Shown: positions 17,178-28,238 of the stretch, one piece after another
How the letters are laid out: each line of letters begins with the position of its first letter
Position numbering within the stretch: the first letter of the stretch is position 1
NCBI GenBank assembly: GCA_037478835.1
Contig: JBBFLV010000001.1
Coordinates: 62,001-126,000, forward strand
Direction: 5' to 3'
From: 630D-37 sp037478835
GTDB taxonomy: Bacteria; Chloroflexota; Anaerolineae; Anaerolineales; Villigracilaceae
Length of the DNA: 64,000 bases
The notes under the pieces: generated by a model
Databases searched by the model: none
Told to the model about the DNA's origin: nothing
What the model saw: the letters and a program-made list of their open reading frames with translations, nothing else
Program-made: the position numbers and the translations under genes

Positions 17178-18290
17178 CTAACCTCGCAAATGAAAGGTAT
17201 GGTACGTATTCCGGCAGGGATTGCCCCAGGCAATGTGCATCTGGCGCGCCGTCAAATCGATCACCAGCGCGCAGATCGTCTTCTCCCGATCCAGCGGATC
17301 GTTAATGTCCACCGCGTGGTTGCAGATCGAATTCGAGAAATTGACATGGTCTTTCTGGATCTGCTGCAATGTCTTGATCGTGTGGTTCGTATTGCTCTCC
17401 AGCAAGCGCCGGGCGCGGAAATAGCGCACCCGTGAAGAGATCAGCTCTTCCGGGTCCTTTTCCACCTCTTGCATGCGTGGCGAAAGGTAGTGATTCGTGT
17501 GCACCATGTAGCCATCGTGGGCATAGAGGATATCGAATCGCCGCGCCGAAACCTCCACCGAGTAGATCTCCCCACTCTCGTGGACGAGCAAATGGTTATA
17601 TCCGGCAGCGCGATGGGGCACAATGCAGTACTGGATCGCCTGCGCCGGCGTACGCGCTGCCAAAATGGCACGCGCCAGGATAATGCGCGGCAGACCGATG
17701 CGTGAATCCGAAGGATAGACCGAATCGATCAGCTGCGCTACGCCGTAGGCGTTGAAACCCACGTTCGGCAGCAGCCCCCCGTAATTCATCGCCAGGAAGG
17801 GAGGCTCATCATCCGGTTCGGCATGGACGACGTAGACATCGTCCTCATCTTCCGGCACCCAATCCTCATTATGAGCCAGGAGCACATGGCCATCCGCGGT
17901 GCGCGTTTCGTTCACCGCCATGCTCGTGCAGCGGGTCAGGTGGAGCGCATCCATCGTCACCGCTTCCATGGCATTGAGCACGTTTAAATCGTCAAAAGAG
18001 ACGTTGGCTCCTTCGGCAATGCCGCGCATCTCTTCGACATACTGCGGGTAGCGCTCCTCGGCAAAAGGCAGGTATTTACGCGCCTGAATTTGCGCCCCTT
18101 CCCAGGTCAATTCCAGTTGATCGTAGGCGCTGGCCAACAGACGGCGCGCATTTTCGATGCTATGCACCACCTTCTCGCGGCAGGCTTCGCCGATCTGCCG
18201 CCCGATCTCGCGATGACTCCCCTTTACTTCGATGTAGAGAGGGGGAGTGCTATGTACAGGAGGGTCGTGAGGAATCGTGAATCGAGACAT
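17178..18290 (-). CDS. C45-type Ntn hydrolase (acyl-CoA:6-APA acyltransferase-like)
   Basis: A 370-residue protein of the peptidase C45 / acyltransferase family. The putative nucleophile is Cys121 in TRCTSMAV, followed by GHVLLAHNEDW (~137), NYGGLLPNVGFNAYGVA (~172) and GYNHLLVHESGEIYSVEVS (~240), the pattern of Ntn amidohydrolases that act on N-acyl or beta-lactam substrates after self-cleavage before Cys. No signal peptide is visible. ATG 18290 was chosen; the extension to 18389 would cross the promoter of the divergent gene. Four bases separate it from the downstream isomerase. Natural substrate unknown. Confidence 0.75.
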   Translation of the reverse strand: MSRFTIPHDPPVHSTPPLYIEVKGSHREIGRQIGEACREKVVHSIENARRLLASAYDQLELTWEGAQIQARKYLPFAEERYPQYVEEMRGIAEGANVSFDDLNVLNAMEAVTMDALHLTRCTSMAVNETRTADGHVLLAHNEDWVPEDEDDVYVVHAEPDDEPPFLAMNYGGLLPNVGFNAYGVAQLIDSVYPSDSRIGLPRIILARAILAARTPAQAIQYCIVPHRAAGYNHLLVHESGEIYSVEVSARRFDILYAHDGYMVHTNHYLSPRMQEVEKDPEELISSRVRYFRARRLLESNTNHTIKTLQQIQKDHVNFSNSICNHAVDINDPLDREKTICALVIDLTARQMHIAWGNPCRNTYHTFHLRG

Positions 18291-18323
18291 GGCCGAAATT
18301 ATACCCGATCTGCACTTACCCTC

Positions 18324-18353
18324 TTGACAAATATAGAACGTATGTTCTAAAAT
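18324..18353 (+). promoter_or_regulatory. Promoter with embedded LexA-like operator
   Basis: TTGACA (18324-18329), an 18-base spacer and TAAAAT (18348-18353) form a good promoter for the gene at 18417. The spacer contains AGAACGTATGTTCT (18335-18348), a perfect 14-bp inverted repeat of the GAAC-N4-GTTC type bound by Gram-positive LexA/DinR. Its position between -35 and -10 would let a bound repressor block RNA polymerase. Regulation by DNA damage is inferred. Confidence 0.65.
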
Positions 18354-18416
18354 ATAAGCACCGAAAGGCTCTTCCTCCTTACCCGCCAATTCTCCTCTTA
18401 CCAGAAAGGAGTCCCC

Positions 18417-19124
18417 ATGAACCGCACCTTGAAGGTTAATTTCCTGCCACTTCTAGAATTTTCAGCCCTGCAGCGCGGCGCGATCTTCGGCGGCATTCTG
18501 TTGCTGGCGCTGATCGCCTTTGAGATCTTCAACTATTCCACCACCGCCTTTGCCTTGCACGATATTTTGGGCGATCTGAGCTTTGCCAGCGTGCGCTGGT
18601 CCACCATTCTGGCGATCGCTTTCTGTGGCATTGACTTTGCCGGCATTGCCCGCATCTTCACCCCGGAGCAAGGGCGCGATGAGCCGGTAGAGGTCTGGTA
18701 TCTCTTCGGCGCCTGGTTGCTGGCCGCCATGTTCAATGCCGCTCTCACCTGGTGGGGCGTTTCCGTGGCCGTTTTGAATCACACCTCCAGCAGCGCCTTG
18801 CTGATCGGTCAGTCCACCATGCAGCGTGTGGTTCCCATCCTGGTTGCCATCATGGTCTGGCTGGTCAGGGTGTTGATCATCGGCACCTTTGCCGTGGCCG
18901 GGGAGCGTCTCTTCACCCTGGCGCAAAAGGAAAGCGAATCGCGCGTTCAGGAGCATGCCCGCCCGGCGGTGCGTCCCTCGGTTCCTGCCCAGCCGATCCC
19001 GCGCCCGGTCACACCGGCCCCCAAGCCAACCCCTGTCTCCTCGCCGATCGGCAATAGCATTGCCGCCCGTGGTGAACCCACCTATCACCCGATCAGTGCC
19101 AGCGCCATGGAGCGCCGCCCGTAA
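18417..19124 (+). CDS. Four-TM membrane protein with Pro-rich tail, unknown function
   Basis: A 235-residue protein that I do not recognise. Four hydrophobic helices are predicted: GAIFGGILLLALIAFEIF (~22), VRWSTILAIAFCGIDFAGIA (~60), YLFGAWLLAAMFNAALTWWGV (~95) and VVPILVAIMVWLVRVLIIGTFAVAG (~140). After ~165 comes a charged stretch (RLFTLAQKESESRVQEHARP) and a cytoplasmic Pro/Ala-rich tail (PAQPIPRPVTPAPKPTP). AGAAAGGAG lies 5 bases before ATG 18417. The gene stands alone with its own promoter, which carries a LexA-like box, so a DNA-damage-linked role is possible. No catalytic motif is visible. Confidence 0.75.
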   Translation: MNRTLKVNFLPLLEFSALQRGAIFGGILLLALIAFEIFNYSTTAFALHDILGDLSFASVRWSTILAIAFCGIDFAGIARIFTPEQGRDEPVEVWYLFGAWLLAAMFNAALTWWGVSVAVLNHTSSSALLIGQSTMQRVVPILVAIMVWLVRVLIIGTFAVAGERLFTLAQKESESRVQEHARPAVRPSVPAQPIPRPVTPAPKPTPVSSPIGNSIAARGEPTYHPISASAMERRP

Positions 19125-19136
19125 CCCGTAAAGCTC

Positions 19137-19404
19137 CGCTTGCCCCGGTCGATTACTACGGCTCCGCCCAATCTGAAGCCTGATGCTACGTCTATGCACA
19201 AGCTGAAGCGCTCTACGGTCCACCGTCTACGGTCCACGGTCTTTAGAGGCACAGGCTAAAGTCTGATGCTACAGCACAGTGGAAGCCTGATGCTAAAGCA
19301 CAGGCTGAAACCTGGTGCTACGTCAAAGGCTGAAGCCTGATGCTACGGTCCACCGTCCACCGTCCACGGTCTATGGTATGGTCCACGCCTACCGTCCACG
19401 GTCC
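19137..19404. repeat. Mixed repeat block: AGGCTGAAGCCTGATGCTAC copies and CCGTCCAC arrays
   Basis: The 330-base spacer between the membrane protein and clpB contains at least five near-copies of CAGGCTGAAGCCTGATGCTA (within 19168-19345), each with the small palindrome AGGCTGAAGCCT, and two CCGTCCAC-type arrays at 19212-19243 and 19348-19404. No gene is seen here. Confidence 0.85.
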
Positions 19405-19449
19405 ATAAAATACCCACCCCCGAAGGATTGCTCCCTCGAGGGTGGGTTG
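19405..19449 (-). terminator. Intrinsic terminator of clpB
   Basis: On the minus strand CCCACCCTCGA pairs with TCGGGGGTGGG around a 20-base loop region and is followed by TATTTTATGG. It lies 6 bases after the clpB stop and is the only hairpin with a U-rich tail in this spacer. Confidence 0.75.
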
Positions 19450-19454
19450 AATGC

Positions 19455-22049
<2,595 letters not shown>

Positions 22050-22080
22050 AGCCTACTCCTAAAGTCCAGAATCCAATTTT

Positions 22081-22095
22081 TTGAGCATTGCTCAA
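22081..22095 (-). promoter_or_regulatory. Candidate operator upstream of clpB
   Basis: TTGAGCATTGCTCAA is an inverted repeat with 6-bp arms and a 3-base centre, 32 bases before the clpB ATG and just downstream of a TATACT -10-like hexamer. Its arms resemble the CTTGAG/CTCAAG arms of HspR sites, but the 3-base spacing differs from HAIR (7) and the sequence is not CIRCE. Regulator unknown. Confidence 0.45.
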
Positions 22096-22159
22096 GATGG
22101 AGTATAGGGAGGCTATTTCGGATTTTTGTTAACGGGGCATTGGAAGAAGATAAGCGGAG

Positions 22160-22224
22160 GGTGGACGGTGGACTGTAGAGCGTGGACCGTAGACCGTAGA
22201 CGGTAGATGGTGGACGGTAGACCG
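22160..22224. repeat. GGTGGACGGTAGACCG-type repeat array
   Basis: Seven to eight degenerate octamers (GTGGACGG, GTGGACCG, TAGACCGT) tandemly arranged in the spacer between clpB and the STAND ATPase gene. Same family as elsewhere in the window, in the GGTGGACC orientation. Confidence 0.85.
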
Positions 22225-22272
22225 TTTTTCTTTAAATCCAGTATAATCATTTCAACACTTGCGGAGGGCGCC

Positions 22273-24501
22273 ATGGGAAAAACTTGGGCGATCGTTTTCA
22301 TCTTGCTCGGCCTGGCGCTGTTGCTCGCCGCCGTTACCTTTTGGGCGGATACCCTGACGATGGAGGAGCCGCCTTCGCTAGGGCAGACGGTGCGCGATTG
22401 GTTGGTGACGCTGGCCGGGTTGGGCTCTAGCTTGGCCGGATGGCTGAGCCTGCTGAAGGAAAAGCCGAAGGAATCCAAAGATTCGGCCGGCAGCGCGCCA
22501 ACGACGGTGACGGATAATGCTCAGGCTGCCATCGGTCCGGGGAGCCGCGCCATCCAAACTGCCGGAGATTATTACGAGGGCGGCACGCACATTCACTTGC
22601 CTCCCGAAACACCCCAAGCGGGTGATACGATCGGCTACATCCCGCCCTACAAAACCGAGACCTACATCCACCGCGGCCAGATCGAAGACGAGGTGCGCGA
22701 GTTTTTGCGCAAAGGCAACGGGGTTGGCGCCATCCTCGGACTGCACGCCCCCGGCGGGCTGGGCAAGACTGAACTGGCGCGGCGCGCCGCCGAAGATCTG
22801 AAAACCGAGTTCGAGGGGGTGTTGTGGGTGGACGTGGGCGACAAGGCCGCCCCACAGGTGGTGACCGAGATGCTCACCCGCCTGGGCGTCCAACTCCCGC
22901 CCGGCGCTTCTTACGAGCAGCAGAAGACCGCTCTGCACGCCCGCCTGCGAGGCCACCGTTACCTGATCCTCTTCGATGATGTGCGCCAGAAGGCGCTGGA
23001 CGGGCTGCAGGACTTCCTCCCGGCCAAACCCTGCGCCGCCCTGATTACCAGCCGTATTCAGCAAATCGGTGGGGTGCATAAGACCTTTATGCTTGACCGC
23101 ATGACGCCGGAGCAGGCGCGCCAGTTGCTCGAAGCCATCCTGGGGCCGGAAACCGTAGCCGCCGAGGCCGAGGCCGCCGCTCACCTGGCTGCCCGCTGCG
23201 CCTTCAACCCGCTGGCGCTGGAGATCGCCGCCCGCCGCATCCGCCAGTTGCAGGGCTTCAGCCGTCCCATCGCCCGCTATTTTGAGATGGTGCGCGACCG
23301 CTTCCCCGAACTGAAAATGGACGGCGACGCCCGTTGGGACCTGGAGCTGGTCTTCGACATCAGTTACCTCGACCTGAACGAAGCCGACCGCGCCCGCTTC
23401 CGCGCCCTGGCCGTCTTCCACCCGAGCGGCTTTGCCCCCGAAGCCGCGGCGCACATCTGGGGCGTGGAAACTTCCGCAGCGCGGCAGGTGCTCTCGCGCT
23501 TCATCAACCTGTCGCTGGTCAAGCCAGTAGCGGGCGATTTCGAGCGTTACCGCCTGCACGATTTGCTCGATGAGTACGCCGCGCTGAAACTGGAGCGGGC
23601 AGGGGAGGCCGAAACACTTAACGCACGCCTCGCCGAGTGGCTGGAAAACTTATTTGAACAACATTCCATGGACGATCCCAGCACGGCGCCCGAAGCCGCA
23701 CTGGAAATTGAGAATTTGCGCCGTGCCCTAGCCTGGGCCGGCCGGCAGAAGGACGGCAACCGCCTGGCCGGGCTGATCCGCGCCGCCCGCAACTGGTTTG
23801 TGGTTTTGAACCTGTACGCCGAATGGGGCGCGGCGGCGGAGAAAGCGCTGTCGCTGGGTATCTCCGAAAAGCAGACGAAAGCCAACGTGCTGAAAGCCAT
23901 CGGCGACGTCCAGCAGTTCCGCAAGCAACTGGANNNNNNNNNNNNNNNNNNNNNNNNNNNNNNNNNNNNNNNNNNNNNNNNNNNNNNNNNNNNNNNNNNN
24001 NNNNNNNNNNNNNNNNNNNNNNNNNNNNNNNNNGATGAAGCGCTCAAGAGTTACGGTCAGGCGCTGGCGCTCTTCCGCGAGATCGGCGCGAAATTGGGCG
24101 AAGCCAACGTGCTGAAAGCCATCGGCGACGTCCAGCAGTTCCGCAAGCAACTGGATGAAGCGCTCAAGAGTTACGGTCAGGCGCTGGCGCTCTTCCGCGA
24201 GATCGGCGACCGTTTGGGCGAAGCCAACGTGCTGGCAGCGTTCAGTCGGCTTTCTCTATATTCAGGGGATATGACCTTGGCGGAAGAACAATTGGAGCAG
24301 GCGATCGCCATGCGACAGGCGATGGGAGATTTATATAGCGAGGGCGCAGATTACGGTAACTTTGCTCTTGTTCTGCTCCGGCTGGGTCATAAGGCAAAGG
24401 CTAAGGAATATGCCCAAAAGGCAAGAAAGGCTTTCGAGCAGATACGGGAACCGGCTCTGCTGAAATGGATAGAAGATCTCCTCGCCGCCTGCGAGGAGTG
24501 A
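22273..24501 (+). CDS. Membrane-anchored NB-ARC (STAND) ATPase with TPR sensor, interrupted by assembly gap
   Basis: A signal-transduction ATPase of about 740 residues as drawn, true length unknown. Two N-terminal membrane helices (WAIVFILLGLALLLAAVTFW, ~5-25; LVTLAGLGSSLAGWLSLL, ~43-60) are followed by a linker with AIGPGSRAIQTAGDYYEGG, then NB-ARC: P-loop PGGLGKTELARRA (~160), Walker B RYLILFDDV (~229), FNPLALEIAARR (~315) and winged-helix LHDLLDEYA (~430). TPR repeats start at ~535 with a 40-residue unit. No enzymatic effector domain is present; the membrane helices may be the output. ATG 22273 follows GGAGGG; the longer frame begins in a repeat array. Such proteins are often immune or stress sensors; that is inference. 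Confidence 0.8.
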   Translation: MGKTWAIVFILLGLALLLAAVTFWADTLTMEEPPSLGQTVRDWLVTLAGLGSSLAGWLSLLKEKPKESKDSAGSAPTTVTDNAQAAIGPGSRAIQTAGDYYEGGTHIHLPPETPQAGDTIGYIPPYKTETYIHRGQIEDEVREFLRKGNGVGAILGLHAPGGLGKTELARRAAEDLKTEFEGVLWVDVGDKAAPQVVTEMLTRLGVQLPPGASYEQQKTALHARLRGHRYLILFDDVRQKALDGLQDFLPAKPCAALITSRIQQIGGVHKTFMLDRMTPEQARQLLEAILGPETVAAEAEAAAHLAARCAFNPLALEIAARRIRQLQGFSRPIARYFEMVRDRFPELKMDGDARWDLELVFDISYLDLNEADRARFRALAVFHPSGFAPEAAAHIWGVETSAARQVLSRFINLSLVKPVAGDFERYRLHDLLDEYAALKLERAGEAETLNARLAEWLENLFEQHSMDDPSTAPEAALEIENLRRALAWAGRQKDGNRLAGLIRAARNWFVVLNLYAEWGAAAEKALSLGISEKQTKANVLKAIGDVQQFRKQLXXXXXXXXXXXXXXXXXXXXXXXXXXXXXXXXXXDEALKSYGQALALFREIGAKLGEANVLKAIGDVQQFRKQLDEALKSYGQALALFREIGDRLGEANVLAAFSRLSLYSGDMTLAEEQLEQAIAMRQAMGDLYSEGADYGNFALVLLRLGHKAKAKEYAQKARKAFEQIREPALLKWIEDLLAACEE
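23881..24222 (+). repeat. 120-bp tandem TPR-coding repeats, nearly identical
   Basis: The unit encodes ANVLKAIGDVQQFRKQL then DEALKSYGQALALFREIG. The 53 bases before the gap (23881-23933) are identical to 24103-24155, and the copies after the gap differ from each other at only a few positions (AKLGE versus DRLGE codons). At least three copies exist, more inside the gap. Such identity at DNA level implies recent expansion or gene conversion. Confidence 0.9.
23934..24033. other. Assembly gap (100 N)
   Basis: Exactly 100 N, a common placeholder for a gap of unknown size. The flanks fit a missing stretch of 118 + 120k bases, because GA before the gap is the start of the repeat unit and GATGAAG after it restarts the unit. 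The reading frame is kept under that model. Confidence 0.95.
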
Positions 24502-24530
24502 GCCCGCTATGGCAGGCGTTTGCCTGGGGC

Positions 24531-25499
24531 TCACCTGTGCTTCCGGCCGCCGAACAGGGACTGCGAAAGGCGTTCGCCGAAGGAGGGGATTTCATCCCAA
24601 GAGGCCGTGCTCGGCGCTTCCCATAGCCCGGCTTGACGTTCTTCCCACCACTTTTGACCGCCGGCACGCACCTCGCGCAGGTAGCTTTCCAACGCTTCGT
24701 CGCCCTCGCTTTCCAGGCAGGCGCGCAATTCCTGCAGCGAGGCGATGAGATCGTCCACCGAGCGGAGCAGGTTCCGGCGGTTGAGCAGGCTGGCCTGCTC
24801 CAGGTCATCGGCCTCTTCGGCGAGCAGGGCGTTTAAGAGGGCGCGGTAGCTCCTGCCGGCCAGCTTGCGTGCCTCCTGCCAGCCGGGTCGTTCTAGGGTG
24901 GCGTGGAGCATGGCGGCCGCGGCCAGGGCCGGCAACAGGCCGGCGCGGGCGAACAAGCCGTCAATTTCTTCGGCATCCGAGAAGAGCGGCCGAGCCCCCA
25001 GGGTGCGGATCAGGTCCTCGGCCAGTTGCAGCGTTTTTTCCGAAGTACCCTGCGGCGCGGCGACGGCGATCAGCCCGTTGGCGAAGAGATCGGCGCGTTC
25101 GCGCCATTCGCCCGGCTGCAAAACCTGCGGGTTGAAGGACGGTTTCAGGCCGAGATAGGCACAACCGGCGGGCAGGTAGCGCGCCGCCCACTCTGCCGGG
25201 GCACGCTTGAGTGGAGCAAAATCCATCACCACGCTTCCTTCGCGCAAGGCCGGGCCGATGATCTGGAAGGTTTCTTCCAGATGGCTGAGGGGCTCGGTCA
25301 GCAGGATCAGGTGGGATTTTTGCACCACCTGCGGCAGGTTGTATCCGATCTCATCCACTGCCCCTTGCTTCTTCGCCTGCTGCGCCCGTTGCGGTTGACG
25401 ATCGTGCCCGATGCGATGGATTTTCTCGCTCTTGCCCAGCGCCAACCCCAGCGACGTGCCGACTACGTCCAAACCGATCACGGCAACGGTATAAGCCAT
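24531..25499 (-). CDS. TyrA-like NAD(P)-dependent dehydrogenase paralogue, divergent
   Basis: A 322-residue protein with a Rossmann domain (VAVIGLDVVGTSLGLALGK, residues 5-23) and an all-helical C-terminal domain as in prephenate dehydrogenases. The dinucleotide loop is changed from GLGLMGG to GLDVVGT and the catalytic-side GHPxxG of true TyrA is replaced by LGLKPSFNP, so prephenate dehydrogenase activity is doubtful. The window carries a normal tyrA at 38425. GGAGG lies 5 bases before ATG 25499; the longer frame enters the repeat-rich spacer. Possible roles include a related 2-oxoacid or cyclohexadienyl-type dehydrogenase or a regulatory protein; I cannot decide. Confidence 0.65.
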   Translation of the reverse strand: MAYTVAVIGLDVVGTSLGLALGKSEKIHRIGHDRQPQRAQQAKKQGAVDEIGYNLPQVVQKSHLILLTEPLSHLEETFQIIGPALREGSVVMDFAPLKRAPAEWAARYLPAGCAYLGLKPSFNPQVLQPGEWRERADLFANGLIAVAAPQGTSEKTLQLAEDLIRTLGARPLFSDAEEIDGLFARAGLLPALAAAAMLHATLERPGWQEARKLAGRSYRALLNALLAEEADDLEQASLLNRRNLLRSVDDLIASLQELRACLESEGDEALESYLREVRAGGQKWWEERQAGLWEAPSTASWDEIPSFGERLSQSLFGGRKHR

Positions 25500-25554
25500 G
25501 CGATCCTCCACGGGAAAAAAGTCTGTTTTCAAACGCGATTCGATTGTATCGCAA

Positions 25555-25836
25555 AATGGGTGTAGTCGCGTAGTTAGTCGCATGGTCGCGTGGTCGGATG
25601 GTCAAATATGGTCGGATGGTCTGATGGTCGGATGGTTGGGTGGTCGGGTGGTCTTGTAGGGATGGTTGGGGGGACGGGGCGTTGCGCGGGATCGAAGCGC
25701 GCCTGAAAAGCCATACCCTTCCCCAACTCCTACCCTCTACCCTCCTAACCCTCTAACTTCCTACCCTCTACCCCATCTCCCCTCTTCCCTCTCTCCTCTT
25801 CCCTCTCTCCTCTTCCCCCCACCGTCCACCGTCCTC
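25555..25836. repeat. GGTCGGATGGTCG array and pyrimidine tract
   Basis: From 25570 to 25675 the motif GGTCGGATGGTC/GGTTGGGTGGTC repeats about ten times with a ~10-base period. From 25723 to 25816 follows a CT-rich tract (CTCTAACTTCCTACCCTCTA, then repeated TCTCCTCTTCCC) ending in CCACCGTCCACCGTCC at 25818-25832. No gene, promoter or RNA is obvious here apart from the region just before 25887. Confidence 0.85.
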
Positions 25837-25886
25837 TATCCGTGGTAAACTAAAACCAGCACTCATTCCCATCCCCTGGAGGTCGC

Positions 25887-26474
25887 ATGATACATCCCGC
25901 TTTCCAGTACGATCGCTATTTGCTCAAACGACAGGTCCTGGCGCTAACGGGCAAATTCCGCATCTACAACCCGCAAGGTGACCTGGTGCTCTTCTGCGAG
26001 CAGAAGATGTTCCGCCTGCGGGAGGATTTTCGCCTGTATGCGGATGAGAGCAAAACTCAGGAGGTGTTGATCGTCAAAGCGCGCCAGATTCTGGATTTTG
26101 CCGCCACATACGATGTGATCGATAGCCTAAGCGGCGAGCGGATCGGCACCTGGCGACGGCGCGGCTTTGCTTCGCTCTTGCGCGATCGCTGGGAATTGCT
26201 GGATGCGCAGGAGCGACCGGTAGGCTTCATGACCGAAGATTCTCTGGGCCTGGCGCTGTTGCGCCGCTTTTTGCTCGGTGCCCTGTTACCGCAAAATTAC
26301 GATCTGTTCGTAGGGGAGCAACGCTTGGCTGATCTACGTCAGCGTTTCCATCTCTTCCGCTACGAACTGGAGATCGATTTCAGCATGGATGCTTCTCGAA
26401 GGCTCGATCGTCGCCTGGGCCTGGCCGCGGCGATCCTATTGGCGGCGATTGAAGGAAAACAGGAAAAGGAGTGA
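25887..26474 (+). CDS. LURP-one-related / tubby-like fold protein
   Basis: A 195-residue protein with the beta-rich pattern of the LURP-one-related family (tubby C-terminal fold, phospholipid-scramblase superfamily): repeated amphipathic strands such as LALTGKFRIYNPQGDLVLFCEQK, VLIVKARQILDFAATYDVIDS and IGTWRRRGFASLLRDRWELLD, each ending in a turn. A C-terminal helix RRLGLAAAILLAAIEGK matches the central helix of that barrel. GGAGGTCGC precedes ATG 25887. Bacterial members are uncharacterised, perhaps phosphoinositide- or membrane-associated. Three bases separate it from the next gene. Confidence 0.65.
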   Translation: MIHPAFQYDRYLLKRQVLALTGKFRIYNPQGDLVLFCEQKMFRLREDFRLYADESKTQEVLIVKARQILDFAATYDVIDSLSGERIGTWRRRGFASLLRDRWELLDAQERPVGFMTEDSLGLALLRRFLLGALLPQNYDLFVGEQRLADLRQRFHLFRYELEIDFSMDASRRLDRRLGLAAAILLAAIEGKQEKE

Positions 26475-26477
26475 GCG

Positions 26478-26897
26478 ATGCCCCGTCAACCGCTTTTTGC
26501 CGGCCTGGTCGTGGATGAGGATGGCAACCCGGTGGAGGTCGCCTATGTGGGCAATGAGCCTTGCTATGTCGTCAACGATGCCGGCTTCCGTCGCCACATT
26601 CCATCCGAGCAGGTGGACCTGGAAGTGTTGCGCCAAATGCGCGAGATGATCCGCGGTAGCGAGGGGGAGATCTCTGCCCAAACGGCTAAAATGCTCGGCC
26701 AGGACGATCTTTTCACACGCGCCATGATCGAGACGCAGTTAAAAAACCTGGAGGCCCATTTCAAAACCCTGCTCGAAACGGGCCTCCCGGAAGAAACGCG
26801 GGCTTACCTAGGGATGATGGGCTTTCGCCTGGTGATCAACGTCCACGGCGAGATCGTGCGCTTGGAGCAGCCGGGCATCATCTCCGATGAGGACTAA
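26478..26897 (+). CDS. Conserved hypothetical protein, 139 aa
   Basis: I do not recognise this family. The first 50 residues form short strands (GLVVDEDGNPVEVAYVGNEP, CYVVNDAGFRRHIPSEQVD), then a helical middle (LEVLRQMREMIRGSEGEI; AMIETQLKNLEAHFKTLLE) and a final strand FRLVINVHGEIVRLEQPG. No membrane segment or cysteine motif. It follows the LURP-one-like gene by 3 bases, so the two should be cotranscribed, and its last 4 bases overlap the convergent VOR gamma gene. Confidence 0.7.
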   Translation: MPRQPLFAGLVVDEDGNPVEVAYVGNEPCYVVNDAGFRRHIPSEQVDLEVLRQMREMIRGSEGEISAQTAKMLGQDDLFTRAMIETQLKNLEAHFKTLLETGLPEETRAYLGMMGFRLVINVHGEIVRLEQPGIISDED

Positions 26898-27448
26898 ACC
26901 GTCAACGCCTGTTGTGCCGCCACTTCGTAGCCGCGTCGAAGCGCCTGGAAGTTGAGGGGGAGCAGGTCGCGGCGACGGGTCGGCAGGTGATCGCTGAGCG
27001 CTTTTTCCACGTCCTCAAGCGAAAGTTCAGGCAGGAAGCGCAAGAGCGCACCCACGGCGACCATGTTCAGCAGGCGGCGATCCCCGATCGCCTCGGCGAT
27101 CTCGTTGCAGGGGACGAAGACTTCGGTAATGTCCTCGCGCTTGGCGCCGCGATCGACCATGGATTGATTGACGATCAGCGCCCCGCCGGGCTTGATCAGC
27201 GGTTCGTATTTATCGAACGAGGGCAGGTTGAGCACGATGGCCAGGGGCGGATATTTGACCAGGGGGGAGCCGATCTCTTCATCGGCGATGATCACGGTGC
27301 AATTGGCCGTGCCGCCGCGCATTTCCGGACCGTAGGAGGGGATCCAGGTCACTTCTTTGCCCACATCCATGGCCGCATAGGCCAGCGCCTGACCGGCGAA
27401 GAGCACGCCCTGTCCACCGAAACCGGCAATGATGATCTCTTTTTGCAT
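26894..27448 (-). CDS. 2-oxoacid:ferredoxin oxidoreductase, gamma subunit
   Basis: A 184-residue gamma subunit that binds the CoA-acylation domain of VOR/KOR-type enzymes. It begins KEIIIAGFGGQGVLFAGQALAYAA, the family hallmark, and contains SYGPEMRGGTANCTVIIADEEIGSP, another conserved block. ATG 27448 is preceded by AGGAGG; the alternative 27466 lies inside the beta gene stop region. Last gene of a delta-alpha-beta-gamma operon. Confidence 0.9.
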   Translation of the reverse strand: MQKEIIIAGFGGQGVLFAGQALAYAAMDVGKEVTWIPSYGPEMRGGTANCTVIIADEEIGSPLVKYPPLAIVLNLPSFDKYEPLIKPGGALIVNQSMVDRGAKREDITEVFVPCNEIAEAIGDRRLLNMVAVGALLRFLPELSLEDVEKALSDHLPTRRRDLLPLNFQALRRGYEVAAQQALTV

Positions 27449-27458
27449 CTCCTGCCTC

Positions 27459-28234
<776 letters not shown>

Positions 28235-28238
<4 letters not shown>

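Noticed and set aside
22073..22100. CIRCE or HAIR heat-shock operator at clpB
   Set aside because: The inverted repeat has 6-bp arms and a 3-base spacer, not the 9-base (CIRCE) or 7-base (HAIR) spacing; kept only as an unnamed operator.
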